DNA of 48,212 nt. Source: Verrucomicrobia bacterium Tous-C9LFEB. GTDB lineage: Bacteria > Verrucomicrobiota > Verrucomicrobiia > Methylacidiphilales > UBA1321. Location of the stretch: positions 1 through 48,212 of the forward strand of contig NEUU01000028.1 of assembly GCA_002304345.1 (NCBI GenBank). The letters are read 5' to 3'. Shown here piece by piece: positions 1 to 7,308 of this stretch (positions are counted from its first letter, which is position 1; each line of letters starts with the position of its first letter). The notes beneath the pieces were generated by a model that was given only the letters and a program-made list of their open reading frames with translations, had not been told where the DNA came from and searched no databases. The translations under genes were made by a program, and so were the position numbers.

Positions 1-16
1 GAGCAGAATGTCTTTT

Positions 17-66
17 TGTAGGGCGCGATTGCATCGCGCCGCGGCGCAATACAATTGCGCCCTACA
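17..66. repeat. 50-bp double-hairpin palindromic element, copy 1
   Basis: The element opens with TGTAGG and closes with CCTACA. It contains two small GC-rich hairpins (around GCGCGATTGCATCGCGC and GCGCAATACAATTGCGC). A second element of exactly the same length and architecture lies at 3161-3210, and partial copies at 3448-3472 and 4941-4980. The flank just before it (GAATGTCTTTTTGTAGG) is shared with the partial copy near 4941. It lies downstream of the minus-strand gene ending at 107. Confidence 0.7.
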
Positions 67-106
67 GCAAGGCACTCGCAACCCTCATTTCATCTGACAC
101 GCTCCA

Positions 107-2128
107 CTAGCGCGGAGCGGCGTTGAGCTCGGTCTGGAGCTTTTCGAATTCACCGTCGAGGATGCTGCCGGAGCTGGGCTTGAGGTAGTTGTAGGCGAAG
201 CTGAGGGAGTCCTTGGCGAGCTTGATCTGCCCGGCCTTGTAAAGTCGGCGGACGAAGGGGGCGACGATGTCGTAGTAGAGGTTACCGCCACCATCCCCCT
301 TGAATTTGCGGATGAGGTTCTTGTACTCGGTATAGGCGGCGGGGTAATCGCCGCTGGCGAGTTTCTGGGTGAGGACGTCGGACCCGGCGGCAATGCTGAG
401 ATCGGAGCGGCGCAGGCGGTTGGCCTGGATGATCTGCTGTTGGAGATCGTTGACGGCTGTGGTATCGCCCGCCTCCCGGGCGATTTCCACCTGCTGCTGG
501 AGGGCGTACGTGCGGAGGTCGGGTTGTTTCTCGAACTGAGCCGCCATGGCCTGCAGATGCTGCTTGAGGAGCTCCGTCTGTTTCGTAGTACGCAGGAAGG
601 AAGCCATGGCCATCCAGGCCGCCGAGTTGTTCGGACTGGTCTTGAGCGCACTCTGCAACAAATCCGCCGTGGACTCATTGTCGCCGTCCGCATCGCTCAT
701 GGTGGCGAGCACGAGGAGGCTGTTGCTGTGGCGATATTCCGGCGAGAGTGTGACGCGATTGGTGATCGAGTCGAGTTCGTGATCGTTGATCTGCCGCCAG
801 TTTTGCGGATCGACGGCGTAGCCGGTGACGTATTTTTGTTCACCGTAACGGCCTGCATCCATCACCCATTTTTCGTCCGTCTTGAGATAGCCGAACCACG
901 CATGACCGCCGTCCTTGCCCTGACCGGAAAAGTAGAGCGTGGGCAGTCCCCGCGCCTTGCCGCAGACGGCGGCGAAGTAGGCCTGATCGACACAGATGCC
1001 GCCCGACTTGGAAATCGTGGCGAGCGTATAATCGGTATCGGGCCAGACGAACTGGCCGGTGCCCGCGCGCGACTGGTCGTACGTGATCAAGGAAAACACA
1101 TCCTCGAACCGGCTGCGGCTCTGCCGGATGTTTTTGCGCGCCCACTGGAACTCCGAGACTTTGAGCGGCGCATCGATGAGGAACTTCAACTGATCCGCGC
1201 GCAGCTTCTGGATGTCCATCAGCAATTCGCGCGATTCGGCGGCACTGGTGAAATAATCGAAGAGACCGTTCCAGTTGCCGAAGTCGAGCGGCACCGTCTT
1301 CTGCGGCACCTGATGATTCGGCCAGTTCGACGGCAGGGGTTGATCGTACACGACGGCGAGCGCCGCCACGAGCGCGGGGTATTGACCAAATGTATTCGGC
1401 GCGTGGACATAGAGATCATTGAGCACGCGCACCACGCCCGGCAGATAATCCTCGCGCGAGACGGTCTGCGCCAATTCCTCGACGAGTTCGCCGTTCTTCA
1501 AGATGGCAGTGAGCGCCTCCGGTTTGAGCCGTTGCGCGAGCGGCGCGTTGCGGGGAAAATCCTCGTCATCGATGAAAATCTTCGCGAGATTTTTCGCCGA
1601 GCCCGGCTGCTGCAGGGCCTCGCGCACCTTCTCCACCGTGAGCGTGCTATCCGCCTTCAACCGCGGCATGACGAAGAGCGCCGCCTGTTCGCATTCATTC
1701 TGCCCGAGCCAAAACAGCATCTGGCAAAGATAAAGCCGCTCGCTCCACGCGGGATTGCTGACCGTGGCGAAGCCGTTGCGATCCGCGAGCAAGGCGCGGC
1801 GCAGGGTCTCCGCCATGTCGAGCCAGTTGCCGGAAGCAAGACCGGTCTGCGTGATGAGTTCGCGGTCGGCGGGAGACAGGAGAACACCCGTGGTGGAGAG
1901 GGCCGAGATGGCGGGCGGCGCGGGAGTGGCCGGAGTCGCCGCCGGGGTGGTGGGAGCGGCGGGAATTTCAGATTTCAGATTTGAAATTTGAGAATCGACC
2001 ACGAACAGTCCGGCGATAACCGCCAGCGTGATCGTCCACCCGATGCCACAGATCCTCATACCCCGACGCATGGAAGCAACGTAGCGGAAAGTGGGGGAGT
2101 TGGGAAGGGAGGAGAAAGCGCCAATCAT
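107..2128 (-). CDS. membrane-anchored transglutaminase-like protein with TPR-like C-terminus
   Basis: This 673-residue protein has one N-terminal hydrophobic segment (about residues 34-46), so the bulk is probably periplasmic. The middle carries a transglutaminase-like (papain-fold) core: Cys379 in GGICVDQA, His409 in GGHAWFGY and Asp424 in VMDAGRYG form the expected Cys-His-Asp triad. The last 200 residues are helical and look like degenerate TPRs. The ATG at 2128 has AAGAGG just upstream, so I keep it; ATGs at 2071 and 2059 would give a conventional signal anchor. After the anchor, an AT-rich palindromic stretch (about 1963-1990) encodes ISNLKSEI, probably a repeat inserted into the frame. 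The substrate is unknown; a peptidase or cross-linking role is possible. It is divergent from the small gene at 2242. Confidence 0.75.
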   Translation of the reverse strand: MIGAFSSLPNSPTFRYVASMRRGMRICGIGWTITLAVIAGLFVVDSQISNLKSEIPAAPTTPAATPATPAPPAISALSTTGVLLSPADRELITQTGLASGNWLDMAETLRRALLADRNGFATVSNPAWSERLYLCQMLFWLGQNECEQAALFVMPRLKADSTLTVEKVREALQQPGSAKNLAKIFIDDEDFPRNAPLAQRLKPEALTAILKNGELVEELAQTVSREDYLPGVVRVLNDLYVHAPNTFGQYPALVAALAVVYDQPLPSNWPNHQVPQKTVPLDFGNWNGLFDYFTSAAESRELLMDIQKLRADQLKFLIDAPLKVSEFQWARKNIRQSRSRFEDVFSLITYDQSRAGTGQFVWPDTDYTLATISKSGGICVDQAYFAAVCGKARGLPTLYFSGQGKDGGHAWFGYLKTDEKWVMDAGRYGEQKYVTGYAVDPQNWRQINDHELDSITNRVTLSPEYRHSNSLLVLATMSDADGDNESTADLLQSALKTSPNNSAAWMAMASFLRTTKQTELLKQHLQAMAAQFEKQPDLRTYALQQQVEIAREAGDTTAVNDLQQQIIQANRLRRSDLSIAAGSDVLTQKLASGDYPAAYTEYKNLIRKFKGDGGGNLYYDIVAPFVRRLYKAGQIKLAKDSLSFAYNYLKPSSGSILDGEFEKLQTELNAAPR

Positions 2129-2241
2129 TGTTGCCTCTTGACCTGATTATCGGTTCACAGTTTAGCGTGGTTTTTGTCATGGCCGTGACCTCCCGGATGG
2201 GAGTGGATCAATCATCAAAAATAAAGGAAATAGGTAACGAA

Positions 2242-2427
2242 ATGAAAGCAACTGTAACGGTGGAGGAATGGGTGGCGCTGTTCCGTGAGGTGGGATTGAG
2301 CGACGCGCAGATGGAGTCGTGGCATGCGAAGTTCGAGGCGCGGCATCCGGAGGCGCATGAGGGGTTCTTGCGCTGGCTGGGGGTGCCGTCGGAGAAAATT
2401 GCGGCGATCCGGGCGAAAGCGAGATAA
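2242..2427 (+). CDS. 61-residue protein, stand-alone homologue of the C-terminal domain of the next MerR regulator
   Basis: I start the gene at ATG 2242 because similarity to its neighbour begins there. The 61 residues align along their whole length with the C-terminal 55 residues of the MerR protein encoded 51 bp downstream: WV.L.R..G at the start, then M..WHA.FE, P.AHE.FL, a short LG and a terminal IRA. The conserved Trp-His pair, acidic residue and second His suggest a small ligand- or metal-binding helical unit, but nothing proves this. The gene is co-directional with the regulator and probably co-transcribed. Possible roles are a decoy or partner of the regulator's sensing domain, or its product binding the same ligand. 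Function unknown. Confidence 0.7.
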   Translation: MKATVTVEEWVALFREVGLSDAQMESWHAKFEARHPEAHEGFLRWLGVPSEKIAAIRAKAR

Positions 2428-2478
2428 TCTCTCTCCGAAACACGGACGGGAGAGCCGTCCGTGTTTCCTCATTCGCAA

Positions 2479-2997
2479 ATGAAACGTTATTCGATTTCGA
2501 TTTTGGCGCGGCAGTTCGGGTTGTCGCGGAGTGCGTTGTTGTATTATGACCGGATCGGGTTGTTGAAGCCGTCGGGTCGGACGGCGACGGATTACCGGGT
2601 GTATACGGAGCGGGATCGTCGGCGGTTGGAACGGATTTGTGCGTTTCGCGCGGCGGGGTTGGCGCTGGGGGATATGGCGTCGATTCTGGCGGTGAAGGGG
2701 AAGCCGTCGGTGCGGGTGTTGGAGCGGCGGCTGGGGGAGATCGGGCGGGAGATTACGGCGTTGCGGCAGAAGCAGCGGTTGTTGTCGGAGATGGTGCGGC
2801 GGTCGGCCACGGGGTCGCGTCCGCCGATGGTGGATAAGGCGATGTGGGTGGGGTTATTGCGGGCGGGGGGAATGGATGAGGCGGCGATGCTGCGGTGGCA
2901 TGCCGAGTTCGAGCGGCAGGCGCCGGTGGCGCATGAGGAGTTTTTGGTGTCGCTGGGAATCGGGGCGGAGGAGCGGGCGCGGATTCGGGCGGGGTGA
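2479..2997 (+). CDS. MerR-family transcriptional regulator
   Basis: The protein has 172 residues from ATG 2479; GTG 2461 would add six unlikely residues. Residues 1-70 are a MerR winged helix-turn-helix (YSISILARQFGLSRSALLYYDRIGLL, quoted here only in part as ARQFGLSRSALLYYD). Residues 75-110 form a coiled-coil dimerisation helix. Residues 118-172 form a small effector domain rich in Trp/His (MW..LLRAGGM, WHAEFE, P.AHEEFL). No Cys pair typical of metal-sensing MerR proteins is present. The effector domain is homologous to the whole protein encoded at 2242. MerR proteins usually twist an elongated promoter spacer; the target promoter is not evident here. Confidence 0.85.
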   Translation: MKRYSISILARQFGLSRSALLYYDRIGLLKPSGRTATDYRVYTERDRRRLERICAFRAAGLALGDMASILAVKGKPSVRVLERRLGEIGREITALRQKQRLLSEMVRRSATGSRPPMVDKAMWVGLLRAGGMDEAAMLRWHAEFERQAPVAHEEFLVSLGIGAEERARIRAG

Positions 2998-3105
2998 GGC
3001 GACAGCCCGTATTTGCGGGGAATCAGGGCAGACGTATCTCCATTTTGCTGGCGCATAAAGGCACACACACCCCGGCGGCAGCGCGACGCTGCACCCATAG
3101 CGCCA

Positions 3106-3264
3106 CCCCTCGATCAAGGGCATTGCCAACGAGGAATGATCTTGAATGCCTGTGCCTTGTTGTAGGACGGGACTGTGTCCCGTCGCGGCGGTTCACAGAA
3201 CCGCCCTACAGGATGAGTTCTGGAATGAAATCAATACATGTTAGCAATGCCCTTGATCGAGGGG
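3106..3264. repeat. nested inverted repeat carrying a second 50-bp double hairpin; rest of the 2998-3540 gap
   Basis: A 25-bp arm at 3106-3130 (core CGATCAAGGGCATTGCC) is repeated inverted at 3240-3264 with one mismatch. Between the arms, at 3161-3210, sits a 50-bp TGTAGG...CCTACA double hairpin like the one at 17-66. A half copy (GGCGGTTCGCAGAACCGCC and the closing CCTACA) is at 3448-3472. I see no credible gene in 2998-3540; reading frames there are broken and match no family. The nesting suggests one mobile palindrome inserted into another or a MITE-like unit. Confidence 0.7.
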
Positions 3265-3540
3265 ATTGTCGGCAGGCGAAGTCGACGTTGCCGAGAGTCC
3301 CCATCTGTGAGCATGCGCCCGCCGCGCTCACCGCGCGCGGCTACAACGGAGGTCTCTCCGGTTGTCAACCTTGTTGGGTGACGTGAGGGCAGAGAAGCGG
3401 TCCTTTCGGCAGGCTCACTCCCCACCCATGGCACCTGCGGTGCCAGTCGGCGGTTCGCAGAACCGCCCTACAGTTCGGAGCCGTAGCGGCGCGATGCTTC
3501 CTAGAGCGTTATTCGCGCACGCAAGCGCGGCTCGGTCTTC

Positions 3541-4800
3541 TTATTTGCTGCTGAAGGTTTGTTCCTGGGCGCCGGGGGGATTGAAGCCGTGGGTGGCTCC
3601 CTGGATGTATTTGATTTGTTTGGGGACGGTGAGGTTGTTGTAGAGGACGGCGATGGTGGAGGGAGGGCAGACGTAGTCGCCGAGGCCGGCGCTAATGGTG
3701 ACGTTGGGGCATTTGATGCGTTTGGCGAAGTTGACGGAGTCGTAGTAGCCGAGGGCTTCGGTGTAGTCGGGGCGCCAGCCTTTGAGGCGTTCGAGGGTGA
3801 CGCCGCCGAGGTCGCAGCACCAGGGTTTGTAGGCACCGCAGCCGGTGACGTCGGGATCGAGCGCGGCGGCGGCGAGGGCTTGGAGTCCGCCCTGGCTACC
3901 ACCCCCGGCATAGAGGCTCTTGCCGTCCCATTCGGGTTGGGCCTTGAGGAATTCGAGGGCGCGCATGACGCGGAGCATCATGCCGTTGAAGTAGGAGGTT
4001 TCGGGTTTGGAGTTTTGTTCCTTGTTGAAGGCGTAGCCTTTGAGTTCCGTGTCGGCGAGTTGTTTGTAGTAGGCGGGGTCTTTGCCGTTTTCGATGCCGT
4101 GGGCGTTGATGTTGAAGGTGATTTTGCCGTCGATGTACATGGGGTTGACGCTGGCGATGCCGTAGCCCATGAAGCCGATTTGGGCGGGGAGGGTTTTGGG
4201 GGCGGCACCGACGGGTTTGACGAGGTAGCCGGAAACGGGTTTGCCACCGGCGCAGTCGACTTTGACGTCGAAGACTTGGAAGCCGGGCTTGGTGGTGGGG
4301 ACTTCGGTGAGGGTGAATTTGAGGGGGACTTCGGCGAGGCGCTTTTTCTGGGCGGCCCAGAAGGCGTCGTAGTCGGCGGGTTCGGGGATGCTGGTGAGTT
4401 TTTCGGGAGAAGCTCCAGCGCCACCCTGGAAGTTGAGGGGCTTGCCGGCCTCGTCGTTGATGGGGGTGCCATCTTCGTTGAGGACGCGGACTTCGACGTG
4501 GACGAAGCCGGGTTTGTCGAGGGAGGTTTTGATGACGAGGGGCTCGGTGTCGGAGCTCTTGGTTTCGCCGTTGGTGACTTTTTTGTCGTCGCCGCTGCAG
4601 GTCCATTTGAGGGTTTTACCGGCGAGCGGTTTGCCTGCGTCGAGGAGGCGGAGGGTGAAGGTGATCGGTTCGCCGGGAAGATAGGAGACGGGTTCTTTGT
4701 CGGTCTTCCAGTCGAGAGTGAGGGGAGCGGCGAGGAGCTGGGTGGCAAGGCCGACGGCGACGAGGGTGAAAAGGGTGAGGACTTTCGGAAGACGTAGCAT
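3541..4800 (-). CDS. secreted acetylxylan-esterase-type hydrolase (AXE1/CE7-like)
   Basis: The start at 4800 gives a clean Sec signal peptide (MLRLPKVLTLFTLVAVGLA, cleavage near LLAAP) and 419 residues. Residues 25-130 form a beta-sandwich-like domain. The C-terminal part is an alpha/beta hydrolase of the AXE1 (cephalosporin-C deacetylase/acetylxylan esterase) type: nucleophile Ser302 in GGGSQGG, acid Asp375 in GLGDYVCPP and His404 in GATHGF. Such enzymes remove acetyl groups from xylo-oligosaccharides and other acetylated sugars. The extra N-terminal domain makes it longer than the usual ~320-residue CE7 enzyme. No glycoside hydrolase lies beside it, so the substrate is open. Confidence 0.85.
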   Translation of the reverse strand: MLRLPKVLTLFTLVAVGLATQLLAAPLTLDWKTDKEPVSYLPGEPITFTLRLLDAGKPLAGKTLKWTCSGDDKKVTNGETKSSDTEPLVIKTSLDKPGFVHVEVRVLNEDGTPINDEAGKPLNFQGGAGASPEKLTSIPEPADYDAFWAAQKKRLAEVPLKFTLTEVPTTKPGFQVFDVKVDCAGGKPVSGYLVKPVGAAPKTLPAQIGFMGYGIASVNPMYIDGKITFNINAHGIENGKDPAYYKQLADTELKGYAFNKEQNSKPETSYFNGMMLRVMRALEFLKAQPEWDGKSLYAGGGSQGGLQALAAAALDPDVTGCGAYKPWCCDLGGVTLERLKGWRPDYTEALGYYDSVNFAKRIKCPNVTISAGLGDYVCPPSTIAVLYNNLTVPKQIKYIQGATHGFNPPGAQEQTFSSK

Positions 4801-4940
4801 AGGTTTTCCAGATTTATGACGTTGGGGGACGTTAGGGAAGCAGAAACCGCAAGGGAGGAGATAAAAGCGATTGTACCGGCAATGAAAGAAGGAGCCCCCC
4901 ACCGCTAGCGGATCATGTCTCGTACTGTGACGGGTTGTGC

Positions 4941-4980
4941 GAGCGGAATGTCTTTTTGTAGGACGGGACGGTGGTAGACA
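4941..4980. repeat. partial copy of the TGTAGG palindrome
   Basis: The first 22 bases match the sequence at 1-22 with one difference (GAGCGGAATGTCTTTTTGTA), continuing into GGACGGGAC as in the copy at 3161. The rest of the palindrome is missing, so this is a truncated or decayed copy. Confidence 0.5.
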
Positions 4981-4982
4981 GG

Positions 4983-5462
4983 TTACTTGTACTTCTGTAG
5001 TTGCTCGGACAAGACAGCATTCCGGCTGCCCACTTGATCATCGCAACCCCAATCGAATCCGCCCGTGGTATTCGCGTGAATCGTACGACTAAAAAAGACC
5101 TGTCGCGTTTCGGTAATCGTATAGGCATAGAAAAGAGGTTCGCCCTGGACGCTTTCAAAAACGAAAAAGGTAGGAACTGCAATCAGGTACTCCCTCAAGT
5201 CGCCGACACGGCTGGAGGGCAGATTTTTCAGGATGGCCTGAACCTCGGATTCAGGCAGGCGACTGCGTACGGTTAATTTTCCATCTACGTAATCAGGGGT
5301 ACAGAGAATAATACTTTTAACGGCATTCAGCTCTCGACCATAAATCTGCTTGAATGTGGACAACTTTCCATAGCTCTCGTATCGCGCGAATGTGAATATC
5401 GTCGCGCCCCACAACAGCAAGAGGAGAATCAGCAGGGCTAGGAGGCGATCAACGAGTTTCAT
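4983..5462 (-). CDS. small single-pass membrane protein of unknown function
   Basis: The protein has 159 residues. Residues 5-27 form one strong transmembrane helix (ALLILLLLLWGATIFTF) after a short basic start, so the remaining ~130 residues probably lie outside the cytoplasm. These include two Cys residues (ILCTPDY and WGCDDQ) that could form a disulfide. I recognise no family. It is convergent with nothing and divergent from the arsR operon, whose promoter lies 47 bp from its ATG; no Shine-Dalgarno site is visible. It could be an envelope protein, but nothing shows its role. Confidence 0.6.
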   Translation of the reverse strand: MKLVDRLLALLILLLLLWGATIFTFARYESYGKLSTFKQIYGRELNAVKSIILCTPDYVDGKLTVRSRLPESEVQAILKNLPSSRVGDLREYLIAVPTFFVFESVQGEPLFYAYTITETRQVFFSRTIHANTTGGFDWGCDDQVGSRNAVLSEQLQKYK

Positions 5463-5508
5463 GGACTGGCTCAGTAATGTGCAAGAAATCGAAAGAGAGG
5501 CAAGTTCC

Positions 5509-5545
5509 TTGACAGCCTCGAATACTTAGCGATATTGCTAAGTAT
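5509..5545 (+). promoter_or_regulatory. arsR promoter overlapped by a perfect palindromic operator
   Basis: A consensus -35 TTGACA (5509-5514) is followed after 16 bp by GATATT (5531-5536) as -10. The palindrome at 5522-5545 has perfect 9-bp arms (ATACTTAGC and GCTAAGTAT) around GATATT, so the regulator would cover the -10 element. It ends one base before the arsR ATG, which implies a leaderless or nearly leaderless transcript. The inner half-sites TTAGC-N6-GCTAA recur at 5869-5884. Confidence 0.7.
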
Positions 5546-5851
5546 ATGCGAATGACGGCGACCGCCAAGGCCCGGCTCAAATCGCAGGCGCGGGTGCTCA
5601 AGGCGCTGGCGCACCCGACCCGTCTGTTTATTGTCGAGGAGCTCAGCCGCGGGGAGCGTTGCGTTTGCGAGCTGACGGAGATGATCGGGGTGGAGATGCC
5701 GACGGTGTCGCGCCATTTGTCCCTGCTCAAGAACGTGGGCATTATCGAGGATGAGAAGCGCGGGACGCAGGTCTTCTACCGGTTGATGACTCCCTGCGTC
5801 ATGAAATTCCTCGGATGTCTCGGCGGGGTGGAAGCCTCCTTCCGGAAATAG
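5546..5851 (+). CDS. arsR: ArsR/SmtB-family metalloid-responsive repressor
   Basis: The 101-residue protein has the ArsR winged-helix fold: VLKALAHPTRLFIVEEL, then GERCVCELTEMI and recognition helix MPTVSRHLSLLKNVGI, then a beta-wing EDEKRGTQVFYRL. The CVC-EL motif at the start of the DNA-binding helix is the As(III)/Sb(III) sensing motif of classical ArsR proteins; an extra Cys pair could come from CVMKFLGC near the C-terminus. It heads a five-gene operon and very likely represses it through the two TTAGC-N6-GCTAA sites. ATG 5552 is an alternative start. The effector could be arsenite, antimonite or another thiophilic metal; the permease type favours arsenic compounds. Confidence 0.85.
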   Translation: MRMTATAKARLKSQARVLKALAHPTRLFIVEELSRGERCVCELTEMIGVEMPTVSRHLSLLKNVGIIEDEKRGTQVFYRLMTPCVMKFLGCLGGVEASFRK

Positions 5852-5868
5852 CGATTTTTTGTCTATCA

Positions 5869-5884
5869 TTAGCCATTTAGCTAA
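5869..5884 (+). promoter_or_regulatory. second TTAGC-N6-GCTAA operator
   Basis: TTAGC (5869-5873), spacer CATTTA and GCTAA (5880-5884) repeat the half-sites and 6-bp spacing of the operator at 5526-5541, but without the outer matching bases. It lies in the 45-bp gap between arsR and the thioredoxin-like gene, so ArsR may also act on an internal promoter or block readthrough. Confidence 0.6.
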
Positions 5885-5896
5885 AAAGAGAACTTT

Positions 5897-6130
5897 ATGA
5901 AAAAGATACAGATACTCGGAACGGGCTGCGCGAAGTGCAACAACCTGCGGGAAACCGCGGAAAAAGCCGCGCAGGAGCTGGGGCTTCCCTATGAATTGGA
6001 GAAGGTGACGGACCTGCCGAAAATCATGAGCTTCGGCGTGATGTCGACTCCGGCCCTGGTGGTGGACGGCGTGGTCAAGGTCAGCGGCAAAGTGCCCTCC
6101 GTGGAAGAAGTCAAAAAGCTGCTGGCGTGA
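5897..6130 (+). CDS. small cytosolic thioredoxin-like protein (redox-active disulfide protein 2 type)
   Basis: The 77-residue protein is a minimal thioredoxin fold: MKKIQILGTGCAKCNNL has the CXXC motif (CAKC, residues 11-14), and the cis-Pro loop is MSTPALVVDG. No signal peptide is present. Proteins of this type are common next to ArsR regulators and COG0701 permeases. It probably carries electrons in the cytoplasm, perhaps to the CcdA-like protein encoded two genes later. Its stop overlaps the GTG start of the next gene by 3 bases (GTGA), a sign of translational coupling. Confidence 0.85.
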   Translation: MKKIQILGTGCAKCNNLRETAEKAAQELGLPYELEKVTDLPKIMSFGVMSTPALVVDGVVKVSGKVPSVEEVKKLLA

Positions 6131-6594
6131 ATCGCATGAAACTCTCCCACCGTATTGCCATTGTCGCAGCGCTGCTGGCCGCCATCGCCGGGGTGTTCGC
6201 TTTCAAGTCGTTCTCCGGGAGCCGTTGCGCGGGCTGTGCGCCCGCCGCGAGCGCACAGCCCGCGGCACCGGTGAGCGTGGTTTCATCCCAGCCGTTGCCG
6301 CGACTGCTCGATTTGGGAGCCAACAAATGCCTGGCGTGCAAAATGATGGTTCCCGTGCTGGAAGCCTTGAAAAAAGAACAGGCGGGCGCGCTGACGGTGG
6401 ATTTCATCGACGTATGGCAGAATCCCGAGGCGGGCAGACTTCATGGCGTGCAGATGATTCCGACGCAGATTTTTTACGATGCCGCCGGGAAGGAATTATT
6501 CCGGCACACGGGCTTCCTTTCCAAGGAGGATATCCTGAAAAAATGGAAGGAACTTGGCGTGGATCTGGCGGCCAACCGGGATAAAAAGCCATGA
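6127..6594 (+). CDS. membrane-anchored periplasmic thioredoxin-family protein
   Basis: The 155-residue protein starts with a basic N-terminus and a hydrophobic helix (IAIVAALLAAIAGVFAF) and continues as an extracytoplasmic thioredoxin domain. The CXXC motif is CLAC in GANKCLACKMM; the cis-Pro loop is VQMIPTQIFYDA. A second CXXC (CAGC) follows directly after the membrane helix, which is unusual and could serve as a relay between the membrane partner and the thioredoxin domain. GTG 6127 overlaps the previous stop; ATG 6136 is an alternative start. It overlaps the following ccdA-like gene by 4 bp (ATGA). It probably receives electrons from the CcdA-like protein. Confidence 0.8.
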   Translation: MNRMKLSHRIAIVAALLAAIAGVFAFKSFSGSRCAGCAPAASAQPAAPVSVVSSQPLPRLLDLGANKCLACKMMVPVLEALKKEQAGALTVDFIDVWQNPEAGRLHGVQMIPTQIFYDAAGKELFRHTGFLSKEDILKKWKELGVDLAANRDKKP

Positions 6595-7295
6595 CATTGG
6601 AGGGGCTCTTCAGCGGGCTCACGCAGGCCATGGAGGGCTCCGTCGTCTGGGCGGTGGCAGCCGCGGGGCTCTGGGGCGTGCTGAGTATTCTGTTGAGCCC
6701 GTGCCATCTTTCGAGCATTCCGCTGATCGTGGGATTCATGAGCGGTCAGGGACCGTTGTCCACGCGTCGCGCCTTCGTGATTTCCACGCTGTTCTCCTGC
6801 GGAATTCTACTGACCATCGCGTTACTGGGAGTCGTGACTGCGCTGGCCGGTCGCCTGATGGGCGACGTCGGACCGGCGGGTAATTATCTGGTGGCAGCGG
6901 TGTTCTTCGCGGTGGGGTTGCAGTTGTGGGAGGTGATCTCCATTCCGTGGTTCTCCCCCGATACGTCGGGAGCGCAGCGCAAGGGAGGGCTCGCGGCCTT
7001 CGTACTGGGACTGATTTTTGGCGTGGCGGTGGGGCCATGCACGTTTGCCTATATGGCCCCCATGCTGGGAGTGGTCTTCACCCTCGGGGCGACTCACCCG
7101 GTCTATGCCGCCTTGCTTTTATTGGCATATGGCGTGGGCCATTGCGGGGTGATCGTGCTCGCGGGGACATCGATGGGCTGGGTGGAGCGCTACCTGCAGT
7201 GGGGAGCGATTTCGCGAGGAGCCACGATCTTCCGCCGCATCTGCGGGGGCTTGGTGATGCTGGGTGGTTTGTACCTGATTTATACGGCGAGATGA
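6591..7295 (+). CDS. CcdA/DsbD-like transmembrane thiol electron carrier
   Basis: The 234-residue protein has about six transmembrane helices. It carries the two family cysteines in LLSPCHLSSIP (helix 1) and AVGPCTFAYMAP (helix 4), each in an S/G-P-C context as in CcdA. CcdA proteins pass reducing equivalents from cytosolic thioredoxin to periplasmic thiol proteins. The operon supplies both a cytosolic and a periplasmic thioredoxin-like partner, so a dedicated relay across the membrane is likely. No cytochrome c maturation genes are nearby, which argues against a role only in cytochrome biogenesis. Confidence 0.85.
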   Translation: MTLEGLFSGLTQAMEGSVVWAVAAAGLWGVLSILLSPCHLSSIPLIVGFMSGQGPLSTRRAFVISTLFSCGILLTIALLGVVTALAGRLMGDVGPAGNYLVAAVFFAVGLQLWEVISIPWFSPDTSGAQRKGGLAAFVLGLIFGVAVGPCTFAYMAPMLGVVFTLGATHPVYAALLLLAYGVGHCGVIVLAGTSMGWVERYLQWGAISRGATIFRRICGGLVMLGGLYLIYTAR

Positions 7296-7308
7296 ACAAG
7301 GAATGAGA

